DNA of 11,171 nucleotides from the NCBI GenBank assembly GCA_018883705.1, contig JAHLFQ010000044.1:1-11171 (forward strand), in the 5' to 3' direction. Position numbers and translations under genes: made by a program. The stretch is from Candidatus Cellulosilyticum pullistercoris. GTDB lineage: Bacteria > Bacillota > Clostridia > Lachnospirales > Cellulosilyticaceae. The notes beneath the pieces are model-generated. The model saw only the letters and a program-made list of their open reading frames with translations. It was not told where the DNA came from and did not search any database. Positions 1-7,395 of this stretch are shown piece after piece (the stretch's first letter is position 1; every line of letters begins with the position of its first letter).

Positions 1-2
1 AT

Positions 3-1553
3 TTAACTCATTTATCCATTGGAGATTTAAAGCAGTTCTTTGAAGAAGTTGATTTAAACAATAGACAACTACAGATTGGTGAACGTATTTTAAAAGAAAT
101 CAACGCTAGATTAGGATTCTTAGTAGATGTAGGACTTGATTATCTGACTTTATCACGTTCTTCTGGTACTTTGTCAGGTGGAGAAGCACAACGTATTCGA
201 CTTGCAACACAGATTGGTTCAGGATTAGTAGGGGTACTATATATTCTAGATGAGCCTAGTATTGGACTCCACCAAAGAGATAATGATAAACTCATACAAA
301 CGCTGATTCGCTTAAAAAACCTAGGGAATACATTAATTGTAGTTGAGCATGACGAAGACACCATGTATGCAGCGGATTGGATTGTAGATATTGGTCCAGG
401 TGCAGGAGAACATGGGGGGGAAGTGATTGCATCAGGCCCTATAGATACCGTCTTAGCTTGTGAGAAATCTTTGACAGGCGCTTATTTAAGTGGACGTAAG
501 AAGATTGAAATACCTGAGGTAAGAAGAAAAGGAAATGGAAATACTTTAACCGTAACAGGGGCAAAAGCAAATAATCTTAAAAATGTAACATTAAAATTAC
601 CATTAGGGACACTCACTTGTATTACAGGTGTATCAGGATCAGGAAAAAGTACACTAATTAATGAAATTTTATTAAAACGTTTAGCAAGAGATTTAAATGG
701 GGCTAAGCTTAAACCAGGTCTTCATAAAGAGGTAAAGGGTATGGAGCATTTGGATAAGGTTATTAATATTGATCAATCGCCTATCGGACGAACACCACGC
801 TCTAATCCAGCCACTTACACAGGTGTCTTTGATCAAATTCGTGATTTGTTTGCACAAACCAATGAAGCAAAAATGAAAGGTTACCAAAAAGGGCGTTTTA
901 GTTTCAATGTTAAAGGGGGACGTTGTGAAGCTTGTCAGGGAGATGGAATGATTAAAATTGAGATGCACTTCCTGCCAGATGTTTATGTACCTTGCGAATC
1001 TTGTAAGGGTAAACGCTATAACAGGGAAACGCTAGAGGTAAAATATAAGGAAAAATCCATTGCAGATGTTTTGGATATGACCATTGAAGAAGCGCTTAAA
1101 TTTTTTGAAAATATTCCAAGCATTTCACGTAAGCTTCAAACATTAGCTGATGTAGGGCTCTCTTACATTAGACTCGGACAACCTTCTACCACTCTTTCAG
1201 GAGGAGAAGCACAACGTGTCAAACTTGCTACGGAGCTTAGTAAACGTAGCACAGGAAAAACCATTTATATTTTAGATGAACCAACCACGGGCTTACACTT
1301 TGCAGATGTGGATAAACTCATTGGTATCTTAGAAAGATTAGTAGATGCAGGCAATACGGTGGTTGTTATTGAACACAATCTAGATGTGATCAAAGTTGCA
1401 GATCATATTGTGGATCTTGGCCCAGAGGGAGGCTTTAGAGGGGGGCAAATTATTGCACAAGGTACCCCAGAAAAAGTAATGCAAAATCCAAAATCCTATA
1501 CGGGTATTTTCCTTAAAAAACATTTAGAACAACAAAAAAGCAGTGAGTCATAG
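3..1553 (+). CDS. uvrA: UvrABC system protein A, ATPase subunit (5' end outside window)
   Basis: This is the damage-recognition ATPase of nucleotide excision repair; as a dimer it loads UvrB onto damaged DNA in the cytoplasm. The reading frame is open to the left edge, so the visible 516 residues are roughly the C-terminal 55% of a family usually about 940 residues long. Visible in order (numbered from the first full codon): ABC signature LSGGEAQRIRLA near 57, Walker B YILDEPSIGLHQRDN near 80, second Walker A GVSGSGKST at 209, zinc finger C308-X2-C311-X19-C331-X2-C334, second signature TLSGGEAQRVKLA at 397, Walker B YILDEPTTGLH near 421, and the switch histidine in VVIEHN. Every motif expected in this part is intact. 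An apparent TTG start at 171 lies inside the first signature motif and is not a real start. The stop codon sits in the loop of a terminator hairpin. Confidence 0.98.
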   Translation, partial: LTHLSIGDLKQFFEEVDLNNRQLQIGERILKEINARLGFLVDVGLDYLTLSRSSGTLSGGEAQRIRLATQIGSGLVGVLYILDEPSIGLHQRDNDKLIQTLIRLKNLGNTLIVVEHDEDTMYAADWIVDIGPGAGEHGGEVIASGPIDTVLACEKSLTGAYLSGRKKIEIPEVRRKGNGNTLTVTGAKANNLKNVTLKLPLGTLTCITGVSGSGKSTLINEILLKRLARDLNGAKLKPGLHKEVKGMEHLDKVINIDQSPIGRTPRSNPATYTGVFDQIRDLFAQTNEAKMKGYQKGRFSFNVKGGRCEACQGDGMIKIEMHFLPDVYVPCESCKGKRYNRETLEVKYKEKSIADVLDMTIEEALKFFENIPSISRKLQTLADVGLSYIRLGQPSTTLSGGEAQRVKLATELSKRSTGKTIYILDEPTTGLHFADVDKLIGILERLVDAGNTVVVIEHNLDVIKVADHIVDLGPEGGFRGGQIIAQGTPEKVMQNPKSYTGIFLKKHLEQQKSSES

Positions 1554-1572
1554 GACACACTGCTTTTTTGTT
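1531..1572. terminator. Probable bidirectional terminator between convergent genes
   Basis: A perfect 15-base inverted repeat, AACAAAAAAGCAGTG (1531-1545) and CACTGCTTTTTTGTT (1558-1572), flanks a 12-base loop that contains the uvrA stop codon. The T run on the plus strand and the A run on the 5' arm (a T run on the minus strand) make it usable from both sides: for uvrA coming from the left and for the stalk-domain gene ending at 1587 from the right. The 5' arm also codes the last residues of UvrA. Confidence 0.88.
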
Positions 1573-1586
1573 TTAGATGGGAAGGA

Positions 1587-2678
1587 TTAATTAGTATACG
1601 ATAAATCTCCATCACTATTAATTTGAGCTATTGTGTTGCTTTCACGATCATAAATCATAACATTTACGTCATAGCTAGTTCTTTCCATAAGAGCATCTTG
1701 AATAGATTCTAACTGTCCTTTGATGGCATTTCTCTTTTGAGATGTTGTAAATCCTGACCATTTAGTCACATTATCAGATGAAATTGAAAGGTAAAGTTTA
1801 ACATTAACAGTTGATCTAACTTCTCTAATCGCTACGTCGGTATCACTGATAGTAACGCTACCAATGCTACCAAGAGAGATAGAACCATCGGTTTCTTCCT
1901 CTATGAGATCTTTAAGCGTATCTTCATCGAAGGCAAAGTTGTATGAATATTTAGCAGCTTTACTTCTAGTAAAAGAAACTTTTTCTTGATCATCGTTTGA
2001 ATATTCAATAACACCTTGGATTTCAATGTCTTTATGTGTAGCAGCTATATCATTACAAACTTTTTGAATGAATTTTGTTATATTTTTTTCACTCGTATTA
2101 TTAAAAGCATTATTTTCAGATCTAGTTGAGTAAGAAATGGTTAAGTCAAGATGAGAAGAGGTTTGTGTTAAGCTAAAATCGAAATCGATTTTGTTAAAGT
2201 AATCAGAGTACATAGAATCTAGATATTCCTCTGTTTCTTTTAATTGTGCAGCTGTAATGTTTGTACCAGTTGTCGTACTAGAACCATTACTTGATGAACC
2301 TGATTCATACTTAGAAAGTTTGGCGTTTGCTTCTTGAAGTTGACGTTGTAAAAGTGTGTTTTGATAAGTAAGTTGTGCAATTTCTGATTCAGAATTTGAA
2401 GACCCACCTGTTAAAATAACCGTATTAGATGCAGGTGCCCAAGTTGCACTGACCCCTACGATATCACCAAATGCACGTAATGGCACATAAACAGAACCAT
2501 CAATTAAGAAAGGCTCTAATGCTAAGTTTTGAGCTGCCCCATTGTATGTAACTTGAATATTTCTATATGTAGCTTGTTTAGTTTCTGTACCAGATTTTGC
2601 GGCAAGAGCACCAGTGCCCATTACTGCACTAAGACCAAGTACTAAACAAAGGCGTTTATAATTTTTACTCATTTTCAT
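1587..2678 (-). CDS. Secreted copper-amine-oxidase-like stalk-domain protein, C-terminal domain unassigned
   Basis: A 363-residue exported protein of unknown function. Residues 1-27 form a signal peptide (basic start, hydrophobic stretch to about 20, GALAA before the mature part). Residues about 39-90 match the copper amine oxidase N-terminal-like domain (stalk domain, Pfam PF07833), with the usual EPFLIDGSVYVPLRAF and W-x-N-T-V-I-L-T pattern. Despite the family name, this domain does not show copper binding or oxidase activity. A coiled-coil-like stretch (about 96-126) and a Ser/Gly/Thr linker (127-140) lead to a C-terminal region of about 220 residues that I do not recognise, rich in polar beta-like segments with a single cysteine (C198). 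The start at 2678 was preferred over an ATG at 2717. AGGAGG lies 7 bases before 2678, the signal peptide then begins normally, and 2717 falls at the predicted transcription start. It is convergent with uvrA and divergent from uvrC. Attachment to the cell wall is not evident. Confidence 0.85.
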   Translation of the reverse strand: MKMSKNYKRLCLVLGLSAVMGTGALAAKSGTETKQATYRNIQVTYNGAAQNLALEPFLIDGSVYVPLRAFGDIVGVSATWAPASNTVILTGGSSNSESEIAQLTYQNTLLQRQLQEANAKLSKYESGSSSNGSSTTTGTNITAAQLKETEEYLDSMYSDYFNKIDFDFSLTQTSSHLDLTISYSTRSENNAFNNTSEKNITKFIQKVCNDIAATHKDIEIQGVIEYSNDDQEKVSFTRSKAAKYSYNFAFDEDTLKDLIEEETDGSISLGSIGSVTISDTDVAIREVRSTVNVKLYLSISSDNVTKWSGFTTSQKRNAIKGQLESIQDALMERTSYDVNVMIYDRESNTIAQINSDGDLSYTN

Positions 2679-2685
2679 TGTTATA

Positions 2686-2691
2686 CCTCCT
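2686..2691 (-). promoter_or_regulatory. Ribosome binding site fixing the stalk-domain gene start
   Basis: The minus strand reads AGGAGG here, seven bases before the ATG at 2678. No comparable site precedes the upstream in-frame ATG at 2717, so this decides the start. Confidence 0.85.
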
Positions 2692-2724
2692 AGTAATTTT
2701 ATACCTTTATTCTTCACAACCCTT

Positions 2725-2753
2725 AGTATAATGAAAAAATGTCAAAATATCAA
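2725..2753 (-). promoter_or_regulatory. Sigma-A-type promoter of the stalk-domain gene
   Basis: On the minus strand, TTGATA (2748-2753) is followed after exactly 17 bases by TATACT (2725-2730), each one base off the sigma-A consensus. Transcription would start near 2718, giving a leader of about 40 bases to the ATG at 2678. Confidence 0.75.
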
Positions 2754-2780
2754 TTAAATCAAGAAAAAATCATATGTTTT

Positions 2781-2842
2781 TAAAAAGAATGAAATAATAT
2801 AGTAATAATGTAACCTGTGGTATAATAAAAAGAATGAAATAA
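2781..2842. repeat. 17-base direct repeat pair around the uvrC promoter
   Basis: The 17 bases TAAAAAGAATGAAATAA occur identically at 2781-2797 and 2826-2842, offset by 45 bases. The second copy begins at the last base of the predicted uvrC -10 hexamer and ends just before the ribosome binding site; the first lies just upstream of the -35 position. AT-rich composition raises the chance level, but 17 identical bases so close together is unlikely to be trivial. Confidence 0.8.
2798..2826 (+). promoter_or_regulatory. Extended -10 promoter of uvrC
   Basis: TGG directly precedes a perfect TATAAT (2821-2826), which is an extended -10 element. This would compensate for the poor -35 match (TATAGT at 2798-2803, 17-base spacing). 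I saw no LexA-type GAAC-N4-GTTC box around it, so SOS control is not evident. Confidence 0.65.
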
Positions 2843-2855
2843 GAAGGAGGAGTCA

Positions 2856-4691
2856 ATGTTTCAGATAGAAGAAGAATTAAAAAAGTTGCCTGATTTGCCG
2901 GGCGTTTATTTAATGAAGGATGATACAGGACACATTATTTATGTAGGAAAAGCTATTAATTTAAAGAATCGAGTGAGACAATATTTCCAAAGTTCCAAGA
3001 ATCATTCTATTAAAGTGAAAAAGATGGTACAACATATTGCTAGTTTTGAATATATTATCACCCGATCAGAGGTGGAAGCTTTAGTTTTAGAATGTAATTT
3101 GATTAAGAAATTTGATCCTAAATATAATATTCGTTTAAAAGATGATAAAACTTATCCTTATATTAAAATTAATATACAAGATGCGTTTCCTAGAATGACT
3201 ATAGTGAGACAAATGAAAAAAGATGGCGCAAGATATTTTGGTCCTTATACCAATGTGAGTGCGATGTGGGAAATTGTAGAGATTATTAAAAATACATGGC
3301 CTATGCGTACATGCTCAAGAAACTTACCTAGAGATATTGGGAAGGAGCGTGCCTGTTTAAATTGTCATATAGGAAAGTGTCTAGCCCCCTGTGAAGGTAA
3401 GATTAAACAAGAAGACTATAAGAAAATGATTGATGAGGTTCTTAATTTCTTAAGTGGAAAGTACAAAGAAGTCATTAAAAAGCTACAAGAAGATATGTTA
3501 ACTGCCTCAGAAGATTTACAATTTGAAAAAGCAGCTCAACTTAGAGACCAAATCATGGCAATTGAAAAAATAGAACAAAAACAAACAGCTACACTAAGCA
3601 GTATGCTTGATCAGGATGTCATTGCCTTTGCTAAGAGTCCAGAAGATACACTGATTCAAGTTTATTTTGTAAGGCAAGGTAAACTCGTGGGTAGAGAACA
3701 TTTTTATTTGCAAGGAACTGAAGATGAAACCATTGAGGATATTTTTAGAGACTTTATCGTACAGTTTTATGCTAATGCTACCTTTATTCCAAAAGAAGTG
3801 GTTATTGAACGGGTACCAAGTGAACAAGAGGTGCTAGAAAGCTATTTAGCTGAGAAGCGTGGAAGTAAGGTAAGTCTTATTACGCCTCAAAAAGGGAGCA
3901 AACATGGCTTAATGGAGCTCGCTAGTAAGAATGCAGAAGTCACCTTAAGCCAATTTGGTGACCAAATTAAGAAAGAGCAGGAGCGTACTAAAGGAGCAAT
4001 AGAAGAAATTCAAAAAGCTATAGGACTAGACAAAGTACCCTATAGAATGGAAGCATATGATATTTCAAATACGCAAGGTATTCAATCTGTAGGTGGTATG
4101 GTCGTATTTGAAGGTGGAAAACCTAAAAAAAGTGACTATCGCAAATTTAAAATTAAAAGTATTTTTGGCCCCAATGATTATGGAAGTTTAGAGGAAGTAC
4201 TCGATCGCCGTTTTAACCGCATGAAAAACGAAGAAGAGGGTTCAAGCTTTAGTAAAATGCCAGATCTTATTTTAATGGATGGTGGAAAGGGACAAGTAAG
4301 TGTAGCAGAAAAAGTGATGAAGAAGTATCAGCTTCACATCCCAATTTGTGGCATGGTAAAAGATGATAGACACCGTACAAGAGGTTTACTTTATCAAGGT
4401 GAAGAGATTTTACTTGAAACGCGATCTGAAGGGTTTAAGCTGATTACAAGAATACAAGATGAAGTGCATCGCTTTTCAATTGAGTATCATAAGAAACTAC
4501 GTGGTAAGGCGCAAATTCAATCTATTTTAGATGATATTCCAGGCATAGGAAAGGAAAGAAAAAAAATACTGATGCAGCATTTTAAGAGTGTAGAAAATCT
4601 TAAAGCAGCAAGTTTAGAAGAAATAGAGCAAGTAGAGGGCATTCCACAAAAAGTAGCAAGTAATATTTACCAGTTTTTTCATAAGCACTAG
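2856..4691 (+). CDS. uvrC: UvrABC system protein C, excision nuclease subunit
   Basis: UvrC makes the two incisions around the lesion in the UvrB-DNA complex during nucleotide excision repair. All 611 residues are present. The N-terminal GIY-YIG nuclease (about 13-93) contains GVYLM and IYVGKA and makes the 3' incision. A cysteine cluster (C153, C167, C170, C175, C179) corresponds to the conserved region reported to hold an iron-sulfur cluster in some UvrC proteins. The UVR domain near 203-238 (LQFEKAAQLRDQI) contacts UvrB. The RNase H-like 5'-incision nuclease has D402 (YDISN), D475 (LMDGGKGQ) and H538 (DEVHRF). A tandem helix-hairpin-helix occupies about 556-611 (DDIPGIGKERK, VEGIPQKVA). 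AAGGAGG lies five bases before the ATG. No terminator-like hairpin follows, so transcription may continue into hprK 96 bases downstream. Confidence 0.98.
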   Translation: MFQIEEELKKLPDLPGVYLMKDDTGHIIYVGKAINLKNRVRQYFQSSKNHSIKVKKMVQHIASFEYIITRSEVEALVLECNLIKKFDPKYNIRLKDDKTYPYIKINIQDAFPRMTIVRQMKKDGARYFGPYTNVSAMWEIVEIIKNTWPMRTCSRNLPRDIGKERACLNCHIGKCLAPCEGKIKQEDYKKMIDEVLNFLSGKYKEVIKKLQEDMLTASEDLQFEKAAQLRDQIMAIEKIEQKQTATLSSMLDQDVIAFAKSPEDTLIQVYFVRQGKLVGREHFYLQGTEDETIEDIFRDFIVQFYANATFIPKEVVIERVPSEQEVLESYLAEKRGSKVSLITPQKGSKHGLMELASKNAEVTLSQFGDQIKKEQERTKGAIEEIQKAIGLDKVPYRMEAYDISNTQGIQSVGGMVVFEGGKPKKSDYRKFKIKSIFGPNDYGSLEEVLDRRFNRMKNEEEGSSFSKMPDLILMDGGKGQVSVAEKVMKKYQLHIPICGMVKDDRHRTRGLLYQGEEILLETRSEGFKLITRIQDEVHRFSIEYHKKLRGKAQIQSILDDIPGIGKERKKILMQHFKSVENLKAASLEEIEQVEGIPQKVASNIYQFFHKH

Positions 4692-4725
4692 ATGATAAAT
4701 AACGCTAATTAGTTGATAAAATGAA

Positions 4726-4754
4726 TAGGAAAAAATTTCTTATAATGATATAAT
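4726..4754 (+). promoter_or_regulatory. Possible internal promoter before hprK
   Basis: TGA immediately followed by TATAAT (4749-4754) forms an extended -10. The -35 position at 17-base spacing reads TAGGAA (4726-4731), only three of six matches. A second TATAAT lies at 4741-4746. This would give hprK its own start in addition to read-through from uvrC. Confidence 0.45.
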
Positions 4755-4787
4755 AAATGAGTTAATGAGGGCTAAGGAGGAAATAAC

Positions 4788-5723
4788 ATGTATTTCGTGA
4801 CAGTCGAACAAATGAAAGAACAATTTAAGCTTCAATTATTAACCCCAGAGATTGAATATAAACATCGTAAAATTACAGAATGTGATGTTAACAGACCAGC
4901 ACTTCAACTTGCAGGATTCTTTGATTATTTTGACCCAACAAGACTCCAAATTATTGGTAAAGTAGAATATTCTTATTTAGAGAAGATGACAGAAGAAGAG
5001 CGTAATAAGAAAATTAAACGTTTAATGGATTATAAAGATATTCCATGTATCGTTATCTGTCGAGAAGAAATTGATGCTTTTGAGTATATGTTAGAGTGTG
5101 CAAGAGCCAATCAAATTCCAATTTTTAAAACAGATATGCCAACAAGTAGTTTCTTAGCAGAAGCGAATAGATGGCTCCATGTAGAATTAGCACCAAGACT
5201 TTCTATGCACGGTGTACTTGTGGATATTTATGGTGAAGGGGTACTTATTACAGGAGAAAGTGGGATTGGAAAAAGTGAAACAGCCCTTGAATTGATTAGA
5301 CGTGGTCATCGACTTGTTGCAGATGATGCAGTAGAAATCAAAAAAGTATCAGAGAGAACCTTACTTGGATCTGCACCAGAAGTCATTAGACACTTTATTG
5401 AAGTAAGAGGTATCGGTATTGTAGATATTAAACAACTCTTTGGTGTGGGTTCAGTTAAAGAAATGAAAAATATTGACCTTATTGTAAGACTTGAAGCTTG
5501 GGACCAAACTAAGCAATATGACCGTTTAGGGTTAACTAATGAGTTTACAGATATTATGGGAATCAAGGTAGTCACAAACTCTATTCCGATTCGTCCAGGT
5601 AGAAATGTCGCTATTATTTGTGAAACGGCTGCGATTAACTTTAGACAGAAAAAAATGGGCTATAATGCCGCAGAGGCACTCAATGATCGCGTCATGAATA
5701 ATTTACAAAAAAATAAATTTTAG
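4788..5723 (+). CDS. hprK: HPr kinase/phosphorylase
   Basis: This bifunctional enzyme phosphorylates HPr (or Crh) on Ser46 and removes the phosphate, the switch for CcpA-dependent catabolite repression and phosphotransferase control in Firmicutes. The length, 311 residues, is typical. The N-terminal domain (about 1-130) precedes the catalytic domain, which shows H141 (MHGVLVDIYG), P-loop GESGIGKS at 156-163, D179-D180 (ADDAVEI), the family signature around EVRGIGIVDIKQLFGVG with E205, R246 (YDRLG), and the C-terminal loop IPIRPGRN (266-273) that contacts HPr. All catalytic residues are intact. AAGGAGG lies seven bases before the ATG. The next gene begins 22 bases after the stop, so hprK and the glucokinase are almost certainly cotranscribed. 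The hpr (ptsH) substrate gene is not in the window. Confidence 0.98.
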   Translation: MYFVTVEQMKEQFKLQLLTPEIEYKHRKITECDVNRPALQLAGFFDYFDPTRLQIIGKVEYSYLEKMTEEERNKKIKRLMDYKDIPCIVICREEIDAFEYMLECARANQIPIFKTDMPTSSFLAEANRWLHVELAPRLSMHGVLVDIYGEGVLITGESGIGKSETALELIRRGHRLVADDAVEIKKVSERTLLGSAPEVIRHFIEVRGIGIVDIKQLFGVGSVKEMKNIDLIVRLEAWDQTKQYDRLGLTNEFTDIMGIKVVTNSIPIRPGRNVAIICETAAINFRQKKMGYNAAEALNDRVMNNLQKNKF

Positions 5724-5745
5724 TATTCATTAGGGGGGAAGACGC

Positions 5746-6717
5746 ATGTATTATTTAGGCGTTGATTTAGGTGGAACAACGATTAAAGTAGGTTTAGTTA
5801 ATAAACAGTACCAGATACTTCAAAGCATTAGTGGGCCTACTAGAAGAGAAAGAAGCTCAGAAGAAGTTCTTAAAGACGTAGCGATGCTTTGTCTTGAAGT
5901 AATGAGATTACAAGGTATTACAGAGAAAGAGATTCATTCTATCGGTATGGGTAGCCCAGGGGTTGCTTCGCCTAATGAGGGGATGATTTTATCAGCTAGC
6001 AACTTAAAGTTTAACCATGTAAATGTACGAAAAGAAATCCAAAAATATATTAATACGGATGTTTATGTAGAAAATGATGCCAACTGTGCTGCTTTAGGAG
6101 AAGTTATTTGTGGGGCAGCAAAAGGAGAAAGTAATGTAGTGGTTGTGACACTTGGTACAGGTGTAGGTGGTGGCATTGTAACAGAGGGCAAAATTAATCG
6201 TGGAAGTTTCTTTGGAGCAGGAGAAATTGGCCATCAAGTGATTTGCTGTGAAAATGGTATCTCCTGTGGTTGTGGGCGTAAAGGATGCTGGGAGCAGTAT
6301 GCATCGGCCACTGCTTTAATTAGACAAGCCAAGACAGCAGTAGAAAAAACACCAGAAAGTCTGATTTTAAGCCTTGCAAAAGATCAAAACAAAGACAATA
6401 TCAATGCAAAAGTAGTCTTTGATGCAGCACAAAAAGGAGATCAAGTAGCCAAGAATGTTCTTGAGAAGTATTTTAAATATATTGCATGCGGACTCATGAA
6501 TATTATCAATATCTTAGAGCCTAGTATGATTGTGCTAGGAGGCGGTATGAGTGCACAAAAAGCGTATTTAACAGATCCTGTTACAAAGTATCTGCAAGAA
6601 GAGATGTATGATGGCTTATCTTTAAAAACAAAGATTAAGGCAGCTATATTAGGAAATGATGCAGGTATAATAGGAGCAGCTTTTCTAGGGACAACTCTAG
6701 AAATGCATGATGAATAA
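5746..6717 (+). CDS. glcK: ROK-family glucokinase
   Basis: A 323-residue sugar kinase of the ROK family, most likely ATP-dependent glucokinase making glucose 6-phosphate in the cytoplasm. It has the N-terminal phosphate loop GVDLGGTTIKVGL (5-17), catalytic D111 in ENDANCAALGE, and the ATP-binding GTGVGGG (137-143). The ROK zinc-binding module has H163 of GEIGH and C174, C176, C181 of SCGCGRKGCWEQ. No N-terminal helix-turn-helix is present, so it is a kinase rather than a ROK repressor. A glycine-rich motif near 264-270 (VLGGGMS) belongs to the second ATPase lobe. GGGGGG (5733-5738) seven bases before the ATG is the ribosome binding site. Its place 22 bases after hprK suggests joint expression of glucose trapping and catabolite control. 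Substrate choice within the ROK family (glucose rather than N-acetylmannosamine or fructose) is inferred from similarity to Gram-positive glucokinases. Confidence 0.92.
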   Translation: MYYLGVDLGGTTIKVGLVNKQYQILQSISGPTRRERSSEEVLKDVAMLCLEVMRLQGITEKEIHSIGMGSPGVASPNEGMILSASNLKFNHVNVRKEIQKYINTDVYVENDANCAALGEVICGAAKGESNVVVVTLGTGVGGGIVTEGKINRGSFFGAGEIGHQVICCENGISCGCGRKGCWEQYASATALIRQAKTAVEKTPESLILSLAKDQNKDNINAKVVFDAAQKGDQVAKNVLEKYFKYIACGLMNIINILEPSMIVLGGGMSAQKAYLTDPVTKYLQEEMYDGLSLKTKIKAAILGNDAGIIGAAFLGTTLEMHDE

Positions 6718-6741
6718 AACATAATCATAAAGTGGATAGGG

Positions 6742-6785
6742 CATAACAAAAGTGTTAATGCAATAGCCACTTTTGTTGGGTTATG
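6742..6785 (+). terminator. Probable terminator after the uvrC-hprK-glucokinase unit
   Basis: AACAAAAGTG (6745-6754) pairs perfectly with CACTTTTGTT (6768-6777) across a 13-base loop, and flanking CAT/ATG bases could extend the stem after an internal bulge. The T-rich part lies inside the 3' arm, and the tail (GGGTTATGAGTTG) is not a clean T run. It is therefore a weaker terminator candidate than the others here. Confidence 0.5.
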
Positions 6786-6787
6786 AG

Positions 6788-6817
6788 TTGTTATTTTAAG
6801 GAAAGATGTTATATAAT
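6788..6817 (+). promoter_or_regulatory. Promoter of the YcxB-like/TIM-barrel pair
   Basis: TTGTTA (6788-6793) and a perfect TATAAT (6812-6817) are separated by 18 bases. The predicted start near 6824 leaves a short leader containing AGGAGG (6834-6839). Confidence 0.55.
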
Positions 6818-6849
6818 AGCACTAATATAAAATAGGAGGAAAAAACATC

Positions 6850-7380
6850 ATGGATGAACAAAAAGTATCTATGCTGTCACTAGATGTTAAGTTTAAAGTA
6901 AAGGACGTACTCAGATATAACTTATCTGTGGCTAGAAAAAACATTGTAAATTGCATCGTACTAGGCTTAGGCGGATTAGTACTTCTTTATTTCTTTTATA
7001 AAATGTTTACAACGCCAGAGCGTTTAGATGTATTTATTGCAAAAAATGTTATGCTTCTTATTGTACCTCTTTTGATTTTTATGATGATTCCTTGGAGAGT
7101 ATGGCAAATTACATTATCACAAATGCAACAACCTGCATTTGCTTATGGTGTGAACTATACTTTTTCAAAAGAGCATATTTTGTTAGATATTGGTAAGGCA
7201 AGCGAAGAAATGTCGTGGGATTTATTTGTTAAAATTATAGAGACAAAACATGACTTTAGATTTTATATTAATGATATTAGTGCTCAAATTATACCAAAAC
7301 ACAATATGACAGAAGAACAGTTGCAAATAATCAAAGGCATCATTCGAGAAGCAGCACCTAATAGATGTCAATTAAAATAA
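6850..7380 (+). CDS. YcxB-like membrane protein
   Basis: A 176-residue membrane protein of unknown function. It has a short N-terminal cytoplasmic part and two predicted membrane helices (about 31-51, starting IVNCIVLGLGG; and 66-82, VMLLIVPLLIFMMI). The C-terminal soluble domain (about 100-160) resembles the YcxB-like C-terminal domain (Pfam PF14317): YTFSKEHILL, then a tryptophan-containing SWDLFVKIIETK, FRFYI and a terminal IIPKHNMTEEQ. The family's role is unknown; the fold has been compared with membrane-bound PH-like domains. AGGAGG lies ten bases before the ATG. The stop TAA is followed at once by TGA, and the next gene begins 15 bases after the stop with only a weak ribosome binding site. 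Cotranscription, and perhaps coupled translation, is therefore likely. Confidence 0.82.
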   Translation: MDEQKVSMLSLDVKFKVKDVLRYNLSVARKNIVNCIVLGLGGLVLLYFFYKMFTTPERLDVFIAKNVMLLIVPLLIFMMIPWRVWQITLSQMQQPAFAYGVNYTFSKEHILLDIGKASEEMSWDLFVKIIETKHDFRFYINDISAQIIPKHNMTEEQLQIIKGIIREAAPNRCQLK

Positions 7381-7395
7381 TGAAAGTAGGCTCAC

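Noticed and set aside
693..968. Minus-strand open frame inside uvrA, and similar ones inside uvrC, hprK, the glucokinase and the azoreductase
   Set aside because: They lie wholly or mostly antisense to well-identified genes, lack ribosome binding sites and show no domain pattern.
171..1553. A TTG at 171 as the start of a 460-residue protein
   Set aside because: The frame is open to the left edge and continues UvrA sequence upstream; the TTG is the leucine of the ABC signature LSGGEAQR.
2679..2717. Thirteen extra N-terminal residues on the stalk-domain protein
   Set aside because: There is no ribosome binding site before 2717, and it coincides with the predicted transcription start. AGGAGG before 2678 and the signal peptide start support the shorter form.
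2757..2855. A LexA/SOS box before uvrC
   Set aside because: No GAAC-N4-GTTC type palindrome is present in the intergenic region.
4692..4787. A terminator between uvrC and hprK
   Set aside because: Only short imperfect pairings occur around 4701-4717, with no stable stem or T run.
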